Part shown: in pieces, positions 36,207 through 45,264 of the stretch
How the letters are laid out: each line of letters begins with the position of its first letter
Numbering within the stretch: position 1 is the stretch's first letter
Origin: Methylobacterium terricola
Lineage (GTDB): Bacteria; Pseudomonadota; Alphaproteobacteria; Rhizobiales; Beijerinckiaceae
Direction of reading: 5' to 3'
DNA length: 64,000 nt
Assembly (NCBI RefSeq): GCF_006151805.1
Contig: NZ_VDDA01000001.1
Coordinates: 248,001 to 312,000 of the forward strand
Notes under the pieces: model-generated
Told to the model about the DNA's origin: nothing
The model's input: only the letters and a program-made list of their open reading frames with translations
Database searches by the model: none
Program-made: the position numbers and the translations under genes

Positions 36207-37157
36207 TCATGCCACCGGCGGCGCTTGGACCGGGCGGCGGCGCCCGGTGAGGGTGTCGACGAGGCCGAACACCGCGAGGGCGACGAGCGCCAGCCCCTGG
36301 GTGAAGAACACCAGCACGTAGAGGCCGATGAGGAGCGGCGTGCGGCCGGGCCTGCCCCGGCTGCGGTCGTGGAGCGCCGCCAGGCCCTGCAGGGCGAGGG
36401 CGGCCGCGAAGGCGCCGAGCAGCGCCACCCCGAATGCCCCGGCATAGCCGGGCGCGAGGGCCAGGACCGCGCCGATCGCGAGCGCCCACAGGGCGCGGCG
36501 CGGCAGCATCGTGGCGGGCAGGTCCGGCCAGGGCCGGGCCAGGCGGCCGGAGACCTGCACCACCCGGGCGCCGGCCCAGAGATAGAAGGTCAGGAGCAGG
36601 GTGAAGGTCGTCGCCATGATGGCGGGGGCGAGGCCGGCGACCCGCTCGGCGATGCGGGCGAGGTCGTCCTCTTCCAGTCCGGCGCCGCGGGACGGGGCCT
36701 CCTGGATCTGGAGTTGCAGCATCGCCCGGGCGAGCCGGCGGACGCGGTCCTGGTAGGCGGCGTGGTCGCCCGAGGACAGCATCACGACGACGACGAGGGC
36801 GATCGCCGCGGTGACGGCGACCCAGGCCAGCAGCCGCCCGGTCGGGTACCATTCCATCCGGCCCGGGGCCGCCTCGCGGCCGAGGAGCGCCAGATAGCCG
36901 AGCCACCAGGCGGGAAGGGCGGTCGAGACCAGGAAGGCGAGGCCGCGCAACGGCGAGGAAGCGACCGCGAGGGCGAGCGTGCCGGCGGCGGCGGCGACGA
37001 GGCCGGTCCGGTGGCTCCAGCCCATCGCGACGATCAGGATCGGCAGCGGGGCGAGCAGGTAGAGCGCCAGCGCGAGCGGCGTCGCCTGGACGACGACCCC
37101 GATCAGGAGCGCCGAGGCGAGGCCGGCGACGACGCCGATGCCGGTATGACGAAGCAT
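36207..37157 (-). CDS. DUF2232 family membrane protein
   Basis: A 316-residue inner-membrane protein with about eight membrane spans, with the soluble loop around 150-190 (RRLARAMLQLQIQEAPSR). DUF2232 genes are found between rpsR and rplI in many alphaproteobacteria, exactly the place here, and their function is not known. The start at 37155-37157 is the internal ATG that begins the first hydrophobic segment (MLRHTGIGVVAGLASALLIG); the frame extends 26 codons upstream without a ribosome binding site. Confidence 0.85.
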   Translation of the reverse strand: MLRHTGIGVVAGLASALLIGVVVQATPLALALYLLAPLPILIVAMGWSHRTGLVAAAAGTLALAVASSPLRGLAFLVSTALPAWWLGYLALLGREAAPGRMEWYPTGRLLAWVAVTAAIALVVVVMLSSGDHAAYQDRVRRLARAMLQLQIQEAPSRGAGLEEDDLARIAERVAGLAPAIMATTFTLLLTFYLWAGARVVQVSGRLARPWPDLPATMLPRRALWALAIGAVLALAPGYAGAFGVALLGAFAAALALQGLAALHDRSRGRPGRTPLLIGLYVLVFFTQGLALVALAVFGLVDTLTGRRRPVQAPPVA

Positions 37158-37260
37158 GGGGAACCCGTCCGCTGTCCCGCCGCCCATCCGGGCGGGGTTA
37201 GAGGCGATCCCATCGCCCCAGCGACCCGGCGGCACGCGGCCGCCGGGTTGTTCAGTCGAT

Positions 37261-37512
37261 TTAGCGGATCACGTAGGGCAGGAAGCCCAGGAAGCGGGCG
37301 CGCTTGATCGCCTGGGCGAGCTCGCGCTGCTTCTTGGCCGACACCGCGGTGATGCGCGAGGGCACGATCTTGCCGCGCTCGGAGACGTAGCGCGAGAGCA
37401 GCTTCACGTCCTTGTAGTCGATCTTCGGGGCGTTGGGGCCCGAGAACGGGCAGGTCTTGCGCCGACGGAAGAACGGACGACGGCCACCGCCGCCACCAGC
37501 ACCGAAAGCCAT
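37261..37512 (-). CDS. rpsR: 30S ribosomal protein S18
   Basis: An 83-residue protein. The N-terminal part is Gly/Arg-rich ([20 protein letters not shown]) and is followed by the conserved S18 core: [19 protein letters not shown], then [29 protein letters not shown]. It forms a heterodimer with S6 on the 30S platform. It starts 3 bases after the rpsF stop. Confidence 0.97.
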   Translation of the reverse strand: MAFGAGGGGGRRPFFRRRKTCPFSGPNAPKIDYKDVKLLSRYVSERGKIVPSRITAVSAKKQRELAQAIKRARFLGFLPYVIR

Positions 37513-37515
37513 GGC

Positions 37516-37995
37516 TTACTGCTCCTCGTTCGTGTTGCGCTCGGCGCGCTCCGGGCGCTCGGCCCGCTCAGGGCGATCGCCGCGCTCGGCGCGGTCACCG
37601 CCGCCGAAGCCGCCGCCGAAGCCGTCGTCGTCACGGCGACGGCCGCGCTCGCGGTCCTTGCGCTCGTCGCGGTCGCGCTTCTGCATCATCGCGGACGGCT
37701 CGGTCTCGAGCTCCTCGACGCGCACGGTCATGAAGCGCAGCACGTCCTCGGAGATCCGCATCTGGCGCTCCATCTCGGCGAGGGCCGCCGGGGGAGCGTC
37801 GATGTTGAGGAGGGTGAAATGCGCCTTGCGGTTCTTGCGGATGCGGTACGCGAGGGACTTCACGCCCCACATCTCGGTCTTCTCGACCTTGCCGCCGTTC
37901 TGCTCGATGACGGACTTGTAGGTCTCGATCATCGTTTCGACCTGCTGCGAGGTCACGTCCTGGCGAGCCAGGAACACATGCTCGTAGAGAGCCAT
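37516..37995 (-). CDS. rpsF: 30S ribosomal protein S6
   Basis: A 159-residue protein. Residues 1-95 are the S6 ferredoxin-like domain ([55 protein letters not shown]). The C-terminal 55 residues form a highly charged Arg/Asp/Glu/Gly tail with repeated AERPERAER units, an extension common in Rhizobiales S6. First gene of the operon; its promoter and a leader of about 220 bases lie upstream. Confidence 0.97.
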   Translation of the reverse strand: MALYEHVFLARQDVTSQQVETMIETYKSVIEQNGGKVEKTEMWGVKSLAYRIRKNRKAHFTLLNIDAPPAALAEMERQMRISEDVLRFMTVRVEELETEPSAMMQKRDRDERKDRERGRRRDDDGFGGGFGGGDRAERGDRPERAERPERAERNTNEEQ

Positions 37996-38224
37996 GATGG
38001 GCCTTTCTCAGGGAGACTTTGGCCCGCTGCCTGAAGTCGCGGGTGCGGTTCTGGCGTCGGGCCGGTTCGTCCTCGCGTCGCACGGCGCCAAGCCCTTCGA
38101 GCCTGCAAAGGCCCGAGCGGTTGTTCGAAGGCGGAGACACGGGACGACGGGGCAAGCCCCTGCGGCGGGCAACCAGCCCACCGCCGTCCGTTCAGCCCCC
38201 GGCCGGAGCGAACGCGAGGCGCGG

Positions 38225-38252
38225 CCTATAGCAGGTTTTCACGAGAGGGCAA
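38225..38252 (-). promoter_or_regulatory. Candidate promoter of the rpsF operon
   Basis: On the minus strand TTGCCC (38247-38252) and TATAGG (38225-38230) are 16 bases apart, a good match for a housekeeping sigma-70 promoter. The -35 element is the last of three tandem copies of the same sequence. Confidence 0.5.
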
Positions 38253-38285
38253 GAGGGGAGGGCAAGAGGGGAGGGCAAGAGCGGA
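38247..38285. repeat. Tandem repeat, three 13-base units
   Basis: GGGCAAGAGGGGA occurs at 38247-38259 and 38260-38272, and with one change (GGGCAAGAGCGGA) at 38273-38285. On the minus strand each unit contains TTGCCC, identical to the -35 box used for rpsF. Confidence 0.8.
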
Positions 38286-38407
38286 GGGAAGCGCGGGAGG
38301 CGGACGCCTCCGCCGCACCCGGTCCGCCGCTAAGACCGGCGTAACCCTCGTCCCGTATCGTTGCCGCAGAGTTCGCTCCGAATACTCTTGCGAGGATCGT
38401 TCGTCGG

Positions 38408-39403
38408 ATGGCGTCGGCTGCGGCTTCACGACCCGAGGGACGCCGGGCCTCCGGTGCCCCAAGTCTCGCCGACCTCGTCGACGAGGCCGAGCGGGTCGCC
38501 CCCGGCGAGGAGGCGGCGCGGGCACTCCACGACGTCGCCGACCTGCTCATCGCCGGGGCCGAGCGGCTCTCGGGCCCGCAGGTCAGCGCCTTCGACGAGG
38601 TGATGACGGTGCTCGCCGAGGGCGCCGGGACGGACTCGCGCGGGCGGCTCGCCCGGCGGGTCGGCGGTCTGGCGCGCCCGCCGCACAAGCTCGCCCGGCG
38701 CCTCGCCGACGATCCCGAGGCCAGCGTCGCGGTGCCGGTCCTGGCGGCCTGCGCCTCCCTGCCCGACGAGGTGCTGCTGCGGGTCGCCCGCCGCCGCGGG
38801 CCGGTCCACCTCGCGGCGATCGCCGGGCGCGACCGGGTCGCGGCCCGGGTCGCCGACGTGCTGGCCGACCGGGGCGACCAGGCGGTGATGGCGACCCTGC
38901 TCGGCAATCCGGGGGCGCAGCTCTCGCTCGCCGCGCTCTCGGCCCTGTCCGAGCGGATGGAGGACCGGCACGGCCTCGCGGCGGGGCTCGCGGCCCGCGG
39001 CGTGCTGCCGGGCCAGCGCAAGGCCCTGTTGCGCGGGCCCGGTCCCTCCGGCCCGCCGCGGCGGGCCGCCGAGGCCGTGGCCCTGCGGATCCGCCTCGGG
39101 CTCGACGAGGCCGACCTCCGGAACTGGCTCGCGAACGGAAGGGTGACGGAAGCCGTCCTCGGCCTCGCGCATCTCGCCGGCTGCTCCGCGGCGCGGGCCG
39201 AGGCCGCGCACCGCGCCCCGGGGGCGAAGGCCCTCGCCCTGATCGTCCGCGCGGCGGATCTGCGGCTCTCGACGCTGGGCGCCTTCCTGCGCGCCCGCCC
39301 CGGACCGGCCCCGACGCCGGAGGCGGCCGGCCGCGCCGTCGCGCTCTATCGCGGCGCGACGGTGGCCGGCGCCCGGGCGACGGTCGCCGGGTGGCCGCGC
39401 TGA
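38408..39403 (+). CDS. DUF2336 domain protein
   Basis: A 331-residue soluble, almost wholly helical protein of the DUF2336 family, which is confined mainly to alphaproteobacteria and looks like degenerate HEAT repeats. The family start VADLLIAGAERLSGPQVSAFDEVM is at about 40-63, with repeated Ala/Leu/Arg-rich helices after (ARRLADDPEASVAVPVLAA, GPVHLAAIAGRDRVAARVADV). Function unknown. It is divergent from the rpsF operon and converges on the Tad-like genes. Confidence 0.8.
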   Translation: MASAAASRPEGRRASGAPSLADLVDEAERVAPGEEAARALHDVADLLIAGAERLSGPQVSAFDEVMTVLAEGAGTDSRGRLARRVGGLARPPHKLARRLADDPEASVAVPVLAACASLPDEVLLRVARRRGPVHLAAIAGRDRVAARVADVLADRGDQAVMATLLGNPGAQLSLAALSALSERMEDRHGLAAGLAARGVLPGQRKALLRGPGPSGPPRRAAEAVALRIRLGLDEADLRNWLANGRVTEAVLGLAHLAGCSAARAEAAHRAPGAKALALIVRAADLRLSTLGAFLRARPGPAPTPEAAGRAVALYRGATVAGARATVAGWPR

Positions 39404-39448
39404 GCCGGGCCTGCCCGGTCCGGAGCGATCGATCGCCGTGCGACCGGA

Positions 39449-40111
39449 TCAGCACGCGTTCGAGCCGCTCGAATTCACCACGGTCGTCCAGCCCCTGATG
39501 ATCGAGCTGGCGCTGCCCGTGAAGACTTGCGAGACCCGCGCGAACATCGCCACGTACCTGATCTGGACGACGACGACGATGGCATTGTCCTTGTCCGCCA
39601 TCTGGGCGAGGGCGCTCGCCGCGACGTCGGGTTCGAGATAGGTCATGTTGCCGGCGCACACCTTGAGCGTATTGTTGCTCTCGCTGATCTGGGCCATGCT
39701 CATGACGAGCCCGCTCCGGTAGTACCGGATCATCGCGTTGGCCTGCTTGGCGATGACGGTGTTCATCGTGTTCGTCGTGCAGCTCTGGTCGCTCGACCGG
39801 GAGCAGCTGGCGATCAGGTTGGCGATCTGGGCCGAGGAGCGCTCGACGTCTCGCGTGATGGTCGAGAACTGGAACAGGTCGATGATGCCGGCAAACAGCA
39901 GCGCCAGGACCGTCCCGACCAGGGCGAACTCGACGGTCATCGAGCCCCGGCGGCTTCCGGCGAAGCGGCCGGCGAGGGCCGCCGCCGATCGCCGGGCATC
40001 CGGTCGTTGCGCCCGGTCGCCGGTCGCGCCGCAGTCTCTCCGACAGCGCGGACCCGCCATTGCCGGACGGCCCCCCGGGCGAGCCCGGCGCAAGGAGCGC
40101 GCCACCCTCAT
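39449..40111 (-). CDS. TadE-like pilus/secretion pseudopilin
   Basis: A 220-residue protein. After a basic N-terminal region it has the TadE prepilin-like segment RRGSMTVEFALVGTVLALLF at 55-74 (Gly, Ser, then Glu61 at position +5 of the hydrophobic helix), and then a Cys-containing extracellular part (SCSRSSDQSCTT, KVCAGNMTYLEP, ending SNAC). TadE proteins are minor pseudopilins of Flp/Tad pili or related surface systems. The ATG overlaps the stop of the previous gene by four bases (ATGA at 40108-40111). The core Tad machinery (TadA, TadB, TadC, Flp) is not in this window. Confidence 0.72.
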   Translation of the reverse strand: MRVARSLRRARPGGRPAMAGPRCRRDCGATGDRAQRPDARRSAAALAGRFAGSRRGSMTVEFALVGTVLALLFAGIIDLFQFSTITRDVERSSAQIANLIASCSRSSDQSCTTNTMNTVIAKQANAMIRYYRSGLVMSMAQISESNNTLKVCAGNMTYLEPDVAASALAQMADKDNAIVVVVQIRYVAMFARVSQVFTGSASSIIRGWTTVVNSSGSNAC

Positions 40112-40692
40112 CGCCGGAACACGACGGAGGCCTGCGCCGTCATCGCCGGGATGACCGGCAAGACCCGCAGCGTCGGCAGGGCCGCCCGCAGGAGCAGGGC
40201 GTCGTTGGCCGATCCCGCGTCGAACGTGGAACCGGTGATGCTCGTCGCGACGCTCGGCGCGTCCGTCAGCCGCATCATCTCGACGATGATCTGCGCTCGG
40301 CACGTATCGGACGGCACGATGCGGATCTTCCGGCACAGCGTCGCCTTGTAGGTCGACGAGGCGCCGAGCAGAAGCTCCGCCTCGGGCGTAGCGGCCGAGT
40401 CGTACAGGGCATTGCCGAGCAGAAGCTGCGTGTATTGGGCGACCACGAATTGCAGGATGCCGACCAGCGCGATCATCGTCGGCCAGGCCAGGAGGGCGAT
40501 CTCGACCGAGGCGCTGCCGCCCTGGCCGCGGATCAGGCCCAACGCCGCCGCGATCGGGCGGGCGCCGCCGCCGGAGGCAGGGGCGCCCGCCGGTGCCGTG
40601 GCGGCCGTGGCGGCTTTCCAGGCCTGCAGGCAGGCGCGGAGTCTGGCCCCGGAGCGTGACGCAACCGACCTGAGGGCGTAGGGCCGCCTCAT
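40108..40692 (-). CDS. TadE-like pseudopilin
   Basis: A 194-residue protein with the same plan: a basic Ala-rich N-terminus, then GQGGSASVEIALLAWPTMIA (57-76) with Glu64 starting the single membrane helix, then an external region with two Cys (TLCRKIRIVPSDTC). It begins 10 bases after the TadG-like gene and overlaps the next, so the three form one operon on the minus strand. Confidence 0.72.
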   Translation of the reverse strand: MRRPYALRSVASRSGARLRACLQAWKAATAATAPAGAPASGGGARPIAAALGLIRGQGGSASVEIALLAWPTMIALVGILQFVVAQYTQLLLGNALYDSAATPEAELLLGASSTYKATLCRKIRIVPSDTCRAQIIVEMMRLTDAPSVATSITGSTFDAGSANDALLLRAALPTLRVLPVIPAMTAQASVVFRR

Positions 40693-40702
40693 CGTCCCGG
40701 CC

Positions 40703-41848
40703 TCAATTGGGGCAGGTATTGCGGCAGATGCGGATGTAGTCGATCAGGCCGCCATAGGTGTCCTCCTTCCCGGCCGCCCTCCAGCTGATGCGGTACTGCG
40801 TCGCGCTCGAATCCGAATTGCTCGGAACGACGAAGCTGATCACGCGCTCCGTCCACGCATCGGCCTGGACGCACACATCGACCATGGACGACGACGAGAA
40901 CGTGTAATTGCCGGACCGCTCGACGTAGACTTCGATCCGGTTGGTCTGCCCATTCACCTGATACCAGGAGACGTCGCTGTCCTTGGCCCCGCAGATGACC
41001 TTTCCGGGCTGGTTCGCATCCCGCTCGCGCGCGATGTACCAGTATCGGATCTGGTAGTTGCCCGGAATGAGGTCCATGTAGCGGGACATGGTCGAATTCG
41101 AACGGCAGCTGCGGTTATTCGTATTGGCGGATGTCCCGCAATCGCTGTCCAGCTCGGCGAAGAAGTCTCCGAAGCGGATGACGTTGCTCGCCAGCTCGCG
41201 CTGGCCATTGATCTCGATGCCGGCGTTGATCGTCGTCCAGCCATTCCAGGTCTTGCCGTTATTGACGCCGCCCAGGACGCTCCAGTCGTTGTAGTTCACG
41301 GAGTGGGTCGGCCTCTCGAACGACTCGGTGAACAGGAGCTGCGGCGTGCCGCTGCTGCTCAAGGCCGCGGTCGTCGAGATGACCGAGCAATCCCGCGACG
41401 CCGCGAGGTCCACGCTCGCGTTGTTCAGCACCGAGCTGAAGATGATCTTCATCGTCCCGCTCGCGGAGACGTGGACGTTGACGTCGGTATTGTTGACGGC
41501 GCTCAATGCGGCGCTGGTGCCGAGAGCCTTCGCGGTCTTGACGCGATCGGCGATCGGCTGGACGTCGGAGGCGGGATACAGCTTCGTCTTGTCGGACGAT
41601 GTGACGTCCTGCCGTTTGCGCGCGTTGATGTAGGCCTGGGCCTGGGTGCACGCCAGTTCGGCCGCGCTCGCCAGCCGCTGCCGGTATGCAATCGCGCGAG
41701 AGGCCTCGATCGATCCTCCGACCCCGATCAGGAGGGCCGGCAAGACGATCGCAAAGATGACGGCAACGCTGCCGCTCTCGCCGCGGAATGGCATAGGCTC
41801 GGTCCAGGGAACAACCTGACGTGGAGTAGGACGCCGATTTCCTGACAT
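40703..41848 (-). CDS. TadG-like protein with C-terminal beta-rich domain
   Basis: A 381-residue protein. After about 18 residues comes MPFRGESGSVAVIFAIVLPA, the TadG/Flp-type N-terminal helix, then a short von Willebrand-type linker region. From about residue 160 (LLFTESFERPTHSVNYNDWS) to the end, the protein is rich in Asn, Ser, Tyr and Trp, with Cys pairs and a jelly-roll-like strand pattern (IPGNYQIRYWYIARERD, RIEVYVERSGNYTF, ISFVVPSNSDSSATQYRISW). This looks like a ligand- or sugar-binding module displayed outside the cell. GC content is visibly lower (about 60%) than in the neighbours. The start is uncertain: ATG at 41846-41848 or 41792-41794, neither with a clear ribosome binding site. 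Confidence 0.68.
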   Translation of the reverse strand: MSGNRRPTPRQVVPWTEPMPFRGESGSVAVIFAIVLPALLIGVGGSIEASRAIAYRQRLASAAELACTQAQAYINARKRQDVTSSDKTKLYPASDVQPIADRVKTAKALGTSAALSAVNNTDVNVHVSASGTMKIIFSSVLNNASVDLAASRDCSVISTTAALSSSGTPQLLFTESFERPTHSVNYNDWSVLGGVNNGKTWNGWTTINAGIEINGQRELASNVIRFGDFFAELDSDCGTSANTNNRSCRSNSTMSRYMDLIPGNYQIRYWYIARERDANQPGKVICGAKDSDVSWYQVNGQTNRIEVYVERSGNYTFSSSSMVDVCVQADAWTERVISFVVPSNSDSSATQYRISWRAAGKEDTYGGLIDYIRICRNTCPN

Positions 41849-42285
41849 TTCGATAAAGCATTGCCCGAAAGTGAGGCGGCGGCTCGCGTCACGTTGGATG
41901 CGCCCGGACTGGTCGGTCCTCGGGCCGCAACTTCGGCGCCGCCGCTGCGGCCTGGCAGGGGGTGACGTCGCGCGGGAGGTCGAGACGAGGCCGCGTCGGC
42001 CTCGACCGAAGGGCCGGGCTCCCGGCCGTGCGACAGCAGCCCGCGGGGAGAGGGGGGCGGACCGCCCGCCCCAGGGGAGGCTGGATCTCGGACCGGTCCG
42101 CGTCGCAGGATCGCGCACGCATCCCGCGCTGCTGTGTGTCAGAACTTGGTGGCCGGCAGTCTTGACCTGTCGTGGTGTCCTTGCCGATCAATCATGCCCT
42201 AGAGATCATGAGCGAAGATTTGCGAACCGTTAAGGATTTGCGGAAATGTTCCGCAATCTCCCCCGATTCGCCCGGGCCGCTCGCG
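41849..42285. other. Divergent intergenic region, TadG-like operon and chemoreceptor
   Basis: About 440 bases. The right end (42170-42260) is A/T-richer and may hold the chemoreceptor promoter, or a short N-terminal extension of that protein from an in-frame ATG at 42208. The left and middle parts contain no recognised motif. Confidence 0.4.
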
Positions 42286-43983
42286 ATGAAGTTCCTCGGC
42301 AACACCCGTATCCTGGTCAAGGCGGCGCTGCCGCTCCTGATCGTCGCCGCCGTCGCCTGCGGGCTCGTCCTGTATGGCCGCACCAGCCTCGCCGCCCTCG
42401 CCGTGCAGACGCGCCAGCTGGTCGAGGTGCAGATGGCGCGTCTCGAGAACATCCTGATGCTGCGCCTTAGCGTGAACGAGGCCGCGGTCCAGAGCCGCAA
42501 CATGGTGCTGGAGACGCGCTCCGAGCAGATGGCGGCCTACCAGCGGCGCTACGCCGCCGCCGAGACCGCCGCGCTCGGCAGCGTCGACCATCTGATCGCC
42601 CTGTCCGACACGTCGGACCGGAAGGCCGCGAACCAGGCTCTGCGCGGGCTCCTGGTCGAGTTCCTGGACTCCTCCAGGCGCGCCAACCTCCTGGCCCTGA
42701 GCAACGACAACGAGGCGGCCGGCCGGATCCTGATGGTCGAGGCCGCGGCGGTGCGGCAGAGGGTCCGCGACGCGGTGCAGCCGCGCATCGACGGCCTGAG
42801 GGCCGAGCTCGCGCAGGCCGGCGCCGATGCCGACCGGGCCGTGACCGAGGCCGGCACGGTCCTCCTCGGGGCGGCGGTCACGGGGCTGCTCGCCGCCCTG
42901 GCGCTCGCCGTCCTCATCGTCGTCTTCGGCATCACGCGGCCGCTGGGCGGCCTGGTCGCGATGCTCGAGCGCATGGCCCGGGGGGAGGGAACCACCGAGA
43001 TCCGGGCGGCGGCGCGGGGCGACGAGATCGGCGCCGTGGCCCGGGCGGTCGAGGGCATCAAGGACATGGTCGCCCGCAAGGCGGCCGAGCAGGCCGAGGT
43101 CCGGCGCCTCGCCGAGGCGGCCGCCGCGGCCGAGCGCCGGCGCGTGATGATCGAGCTGGCGGACGGGTTCGAGCGGGCCGTGGGCGGGATCGTCGGCATG
43201 GTCTCGGCCTCGGCCACCGAGCTGCAGGCGACCGCCGCCACGATGACCGCCACCGCGACGCAGACGGCGGCGCAATCCACCACGGTCGCGGCGGCGGCCG
43301 AGGAGGCCGCCGCCAATGTCGGCACGGTGGCGGCCGCGACCGAGGAGCTGGGCAGTTCGGTCCAGGAGATCGGCCGCCAAGTCCAGGGCTCGGCCAGCCT
43401 CGCCCAGGCGGCCGTCGGTGAGGCGGACAGGACGGGCCATCTCGTCCAGGCGCTGCGCGCCACCTCGGCCAAGATCGGCGACATGGTCGGGCTGATCTCC
43501 GGCATCGCCGCCCAGACCAACCTCCTGGCGCTCAACGCCACCATCGAGGCGGCGCGGGCCGGCGAGGCGGGGCGGGGCTTCGCCGTGGTGGCGGCCGAGG
43601 TCAAGGACCTCGCCAACCAGACCGCCCGGGCGACCCAGGAGATCGCCGAGCAGATCGGCGAGATCCAGGGCGTGACCGATCAGGCGGTCGGCGCCATCGG
43701 GGCGATCACCGGCCGGATCCGCGAGATCAGCGAGGTCGCGGTCGCGATCGCCTCGGCGGTGGAGGAACAGGGCGCGGCGACCCAGGAGATCGTGCGCAAC
43801 GTCTCCGAAGCCGCGACCGGCACCGCCGAGGTCACCGGCACCATCGCCGGGGTGGCGCAGGCCTCGGAGGAGACGGGCGCCGCGGCGAGCCAGGTGCTCG
43901 TGGCGGCCTCCGCGCTGTCGCGTCAGTCCGAGCACCTCTCGGCCGAAGTGGTCCGGTTCCTCGGCACCGTGCGGGCGGCGTGA
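42286..43983 (+). CDS. Methyl-accepting chemotaxis protein
   Basis: A 565-residue chemoreceptor. Membrane helix 1 is at about 12-33 and helix 2 at about 188-212, with a 155-residue helical periplasmic sensor between, followed by a HAMP domain ([20 protein letters not shown]). The cytoplasmic signalling hairpin has the conserved tip segment [24 protein letters not shown] and then [15 protein letters not shown]. The ligand is unknown. It starts at ATG 42286; alternatives at 42172 and 42208 are in frame. The gene is divergent from the TadG-like operon, so surface adhesion and taxis genes share a regulatory gap. Confidence 0.9.
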   Translation: MKFLGNTRILVKAALPLLIVAAVACGLVLYGRTSLAALAVQTRQLVEVQMARLENILMLRLSVNEAAVQSRNMVLETRSEQMAAYQRRYAAAETAALGSVDHLIALSDTSDRKAANQALRGLLVEFLDSSRRANLLALSNDNEAAGRILMVEAAAVRQRVRDAVQPRIDGLRAELAQAGADADRAVTEAGTVLLGAAVTGLLAALALAVLIVVFGITRPLGGLVAMLERMARGEGTTEIRAAARGDEIGAVARAVEGIKDMVARKAAEQAEVRRLAEAAAAAERRRVMIELADGFERAVGGIVGMVSASATELQATAATMTATATQTAAQSTTVAAAAEEAAANVGTVAAATEELGSSVQEIGRQVQGSASLAQAAVGEADRTGHLVQALRATSAKIGDMVGLISGIAAQTNLLALNATIEAARAGEAGRGFAVVAAEVKDLANQTARATQEIAEQIGEIQGVTDQAVGAIGAITGRIREISEVAVAIASAVEEQGAATQEIVRNVSEAATGTAEVTGTIAGVAQASEETGAAASQVLVAASALSRQSEHLSAEVVRFLGTVRAA

Positions 43984-44000
43984 GGGGACGCTTCACGCCC

Positions 44001-45152
44001 TCACGGCTTCTTCGCCGCCGTTCCCAGATGCTTGTCGAGGAAGCCGGCGATCTCCGCGAATGCCTCGCGGGTCTCGGGGGCGTCCGGGTTGAACAGGTAC
44101 TGGGCGTGGCTCATGCCCTCGAACACCTGGAGCGAGGCCTCGACCCCGGCCTGGCGCAGCTTGCGGTGGGTGCGCACGGTGTTCGACAGGAACAGGTCGC
44201 GGGTGCCGGTGGTCAGGATGGTGGGCGGCAGGCCGCGCAGGTCGCCGTAGATCGGCGAGAGCTGGGGGTCGCGCAGGTCGTGGCCGGCGGCGTAGAGCTG
44301 GGCCGCCCGGGTCAGGTAGCCGTCATAGGAGACCAGCACGTTGTCGAGCCACTCGTTGGCCTTGTAGCTGTCGCCGGTCTCGGTCAGGTCGGACCACGGC
44401 GTGCCCGGCGCGATGGCGGCCGGGAGCGGCACGCCCTCGCGCTTGGCGCGCAGCATCAGGGCCAGCGTCATGCCGCCGCCGGTCGAGGTGCCGAACACCG
44501 CCATGTTCTCGGCCGGCTGCAGGGCGAGCGCGGCCTTCCACACCGCCATGGCGTCGTCCATCGCCGCCGGGTAGGGCGCGTCGGGCGGCATGCGGTAGTC
44601 GAACGAGATCACCGTGAAGCCGCCGAAGGCCGCCATCAGCACCGCTTCCAGCGTGCCGGCCTCGCCCGGGTTGTAGACGTAGCCGCCGCCATGGATGTGG
44701 ACCAGCAGCCGGTGCCGGTTGCGCTCCGGCACCTCCTTGGGCGCCACGATCCAGGCCTTGACGCCGCCGATCACCTCCGGGGTCGAGACCACGCCGAGGC
44801 GCTCGCGCAGGGCCGGCAGGGGGGCCGCGGTCTGGGCCGCAAGCTTGGCGATCAGCGCCTTCCACTCCGCCGCGCTGCCCGGATCGGCGTTCCAGGCCGG
44901 GGTGCGGTAGGGCGCCGCGATCGTCGCCTGGAATTCCGGGCTCACCGTCTCGGGCACCGGGATGCGCCGGCCCGGCACGGTGCGCGGGCCGGGCTTGGCG
45001 TTGGCGGCGTTCTGGGCCGCCTCGAGGCGGGCGAAATCCGACGCGTCGGCATTCGGCGGCGCCGATTGCTGCGCGAGAGCGGGCGCCGGCAGCGCGGTAG
45101 CCAGGACGAGGGCAGCCAGATGCGGGGCGGCGGAGCGGCGCGGGCCGGGCAA
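44001..45152 (-). CDS. Secreted alpha/beta hydrolase (HSL-type esterase)
   Basis: A 383-residue exported hydrolase of the hormone-sensitive lipase group. The oxyanion HGGG motif is in LLVHIHGGGYVYNPG and the nucleophile elbow is FGTSTGGGMT. Asp and His are in GTRDLFLSN and GMSHAQYLF. Residues 1-28 form a signal peptide (hydrophobic core LAALVLATALPAPALA). No ATG precedes it in frame. I chose the TTG at 45150-45152 because AGGA lies upstream and it gives a clean signal peptide; a GTG at 45201-45203 is the alternative. It would hydrolyse short-chain esters. Confidence 0.82.
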   Translation of the reverse strand: MPGPRRSAAPHLAALVLATALPAPALAQQSAPPNADASDFARLEAAQNAANAKPGPRTVPGRRIPVPETVSPEFQATIAAPYRTPAWNADPGSAAEWKALIAKLAAQTAAPLPALRERLGVVSTPEVIGGVKAWIVAPKEVPERNRHRLLVHIHGGGYVYNPGEAGTLEAVLMAAFGGFTVISFDYRMPPDAPYPAAMDDAMAVWKAALALQPAENMAVFGTSTGGGMTLALMLRAKREGVPLPAAIAPGTPWSDLTETGDSYKANEWLDNVLVSYDGYLTRAAQLYAAGHDLRDPQLSPIYGDLRGLPPTILTTGTRDLFLSNTVRTHRKLRQAGVEASLQVFEGMSHAQYLFNPDAPETREAFAEIAGFLDKHLGTAAKKP

Positions 45153-45264
45153 GGGACGAACATCCTGATGGCGTGAGTCCCCGCACGATTCGCACGCCGA
45201 CACGCATCGGGCAAGGTTCGTCGTGCGGCGCGGTCTTCGTGCAGGCCGACGCCGCCATGCCCCG

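Larger units (their letters stand above)
37996..38407. other. Leader and promoter region of the rpsF operon
   Basis: About 410 bases between divergent genes. On the rpsF side the predicted transcript start near 38218 gives a leader of about 220 bases, long enough for S6:S18 autoregulation, although I could not fold it into the known S6:S18 motif. It also carries the tandem repeat at 38247-38285 and the promoter at 38225-38252. The right end holds the DUF2336 promoter. Confidence 0.45.
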
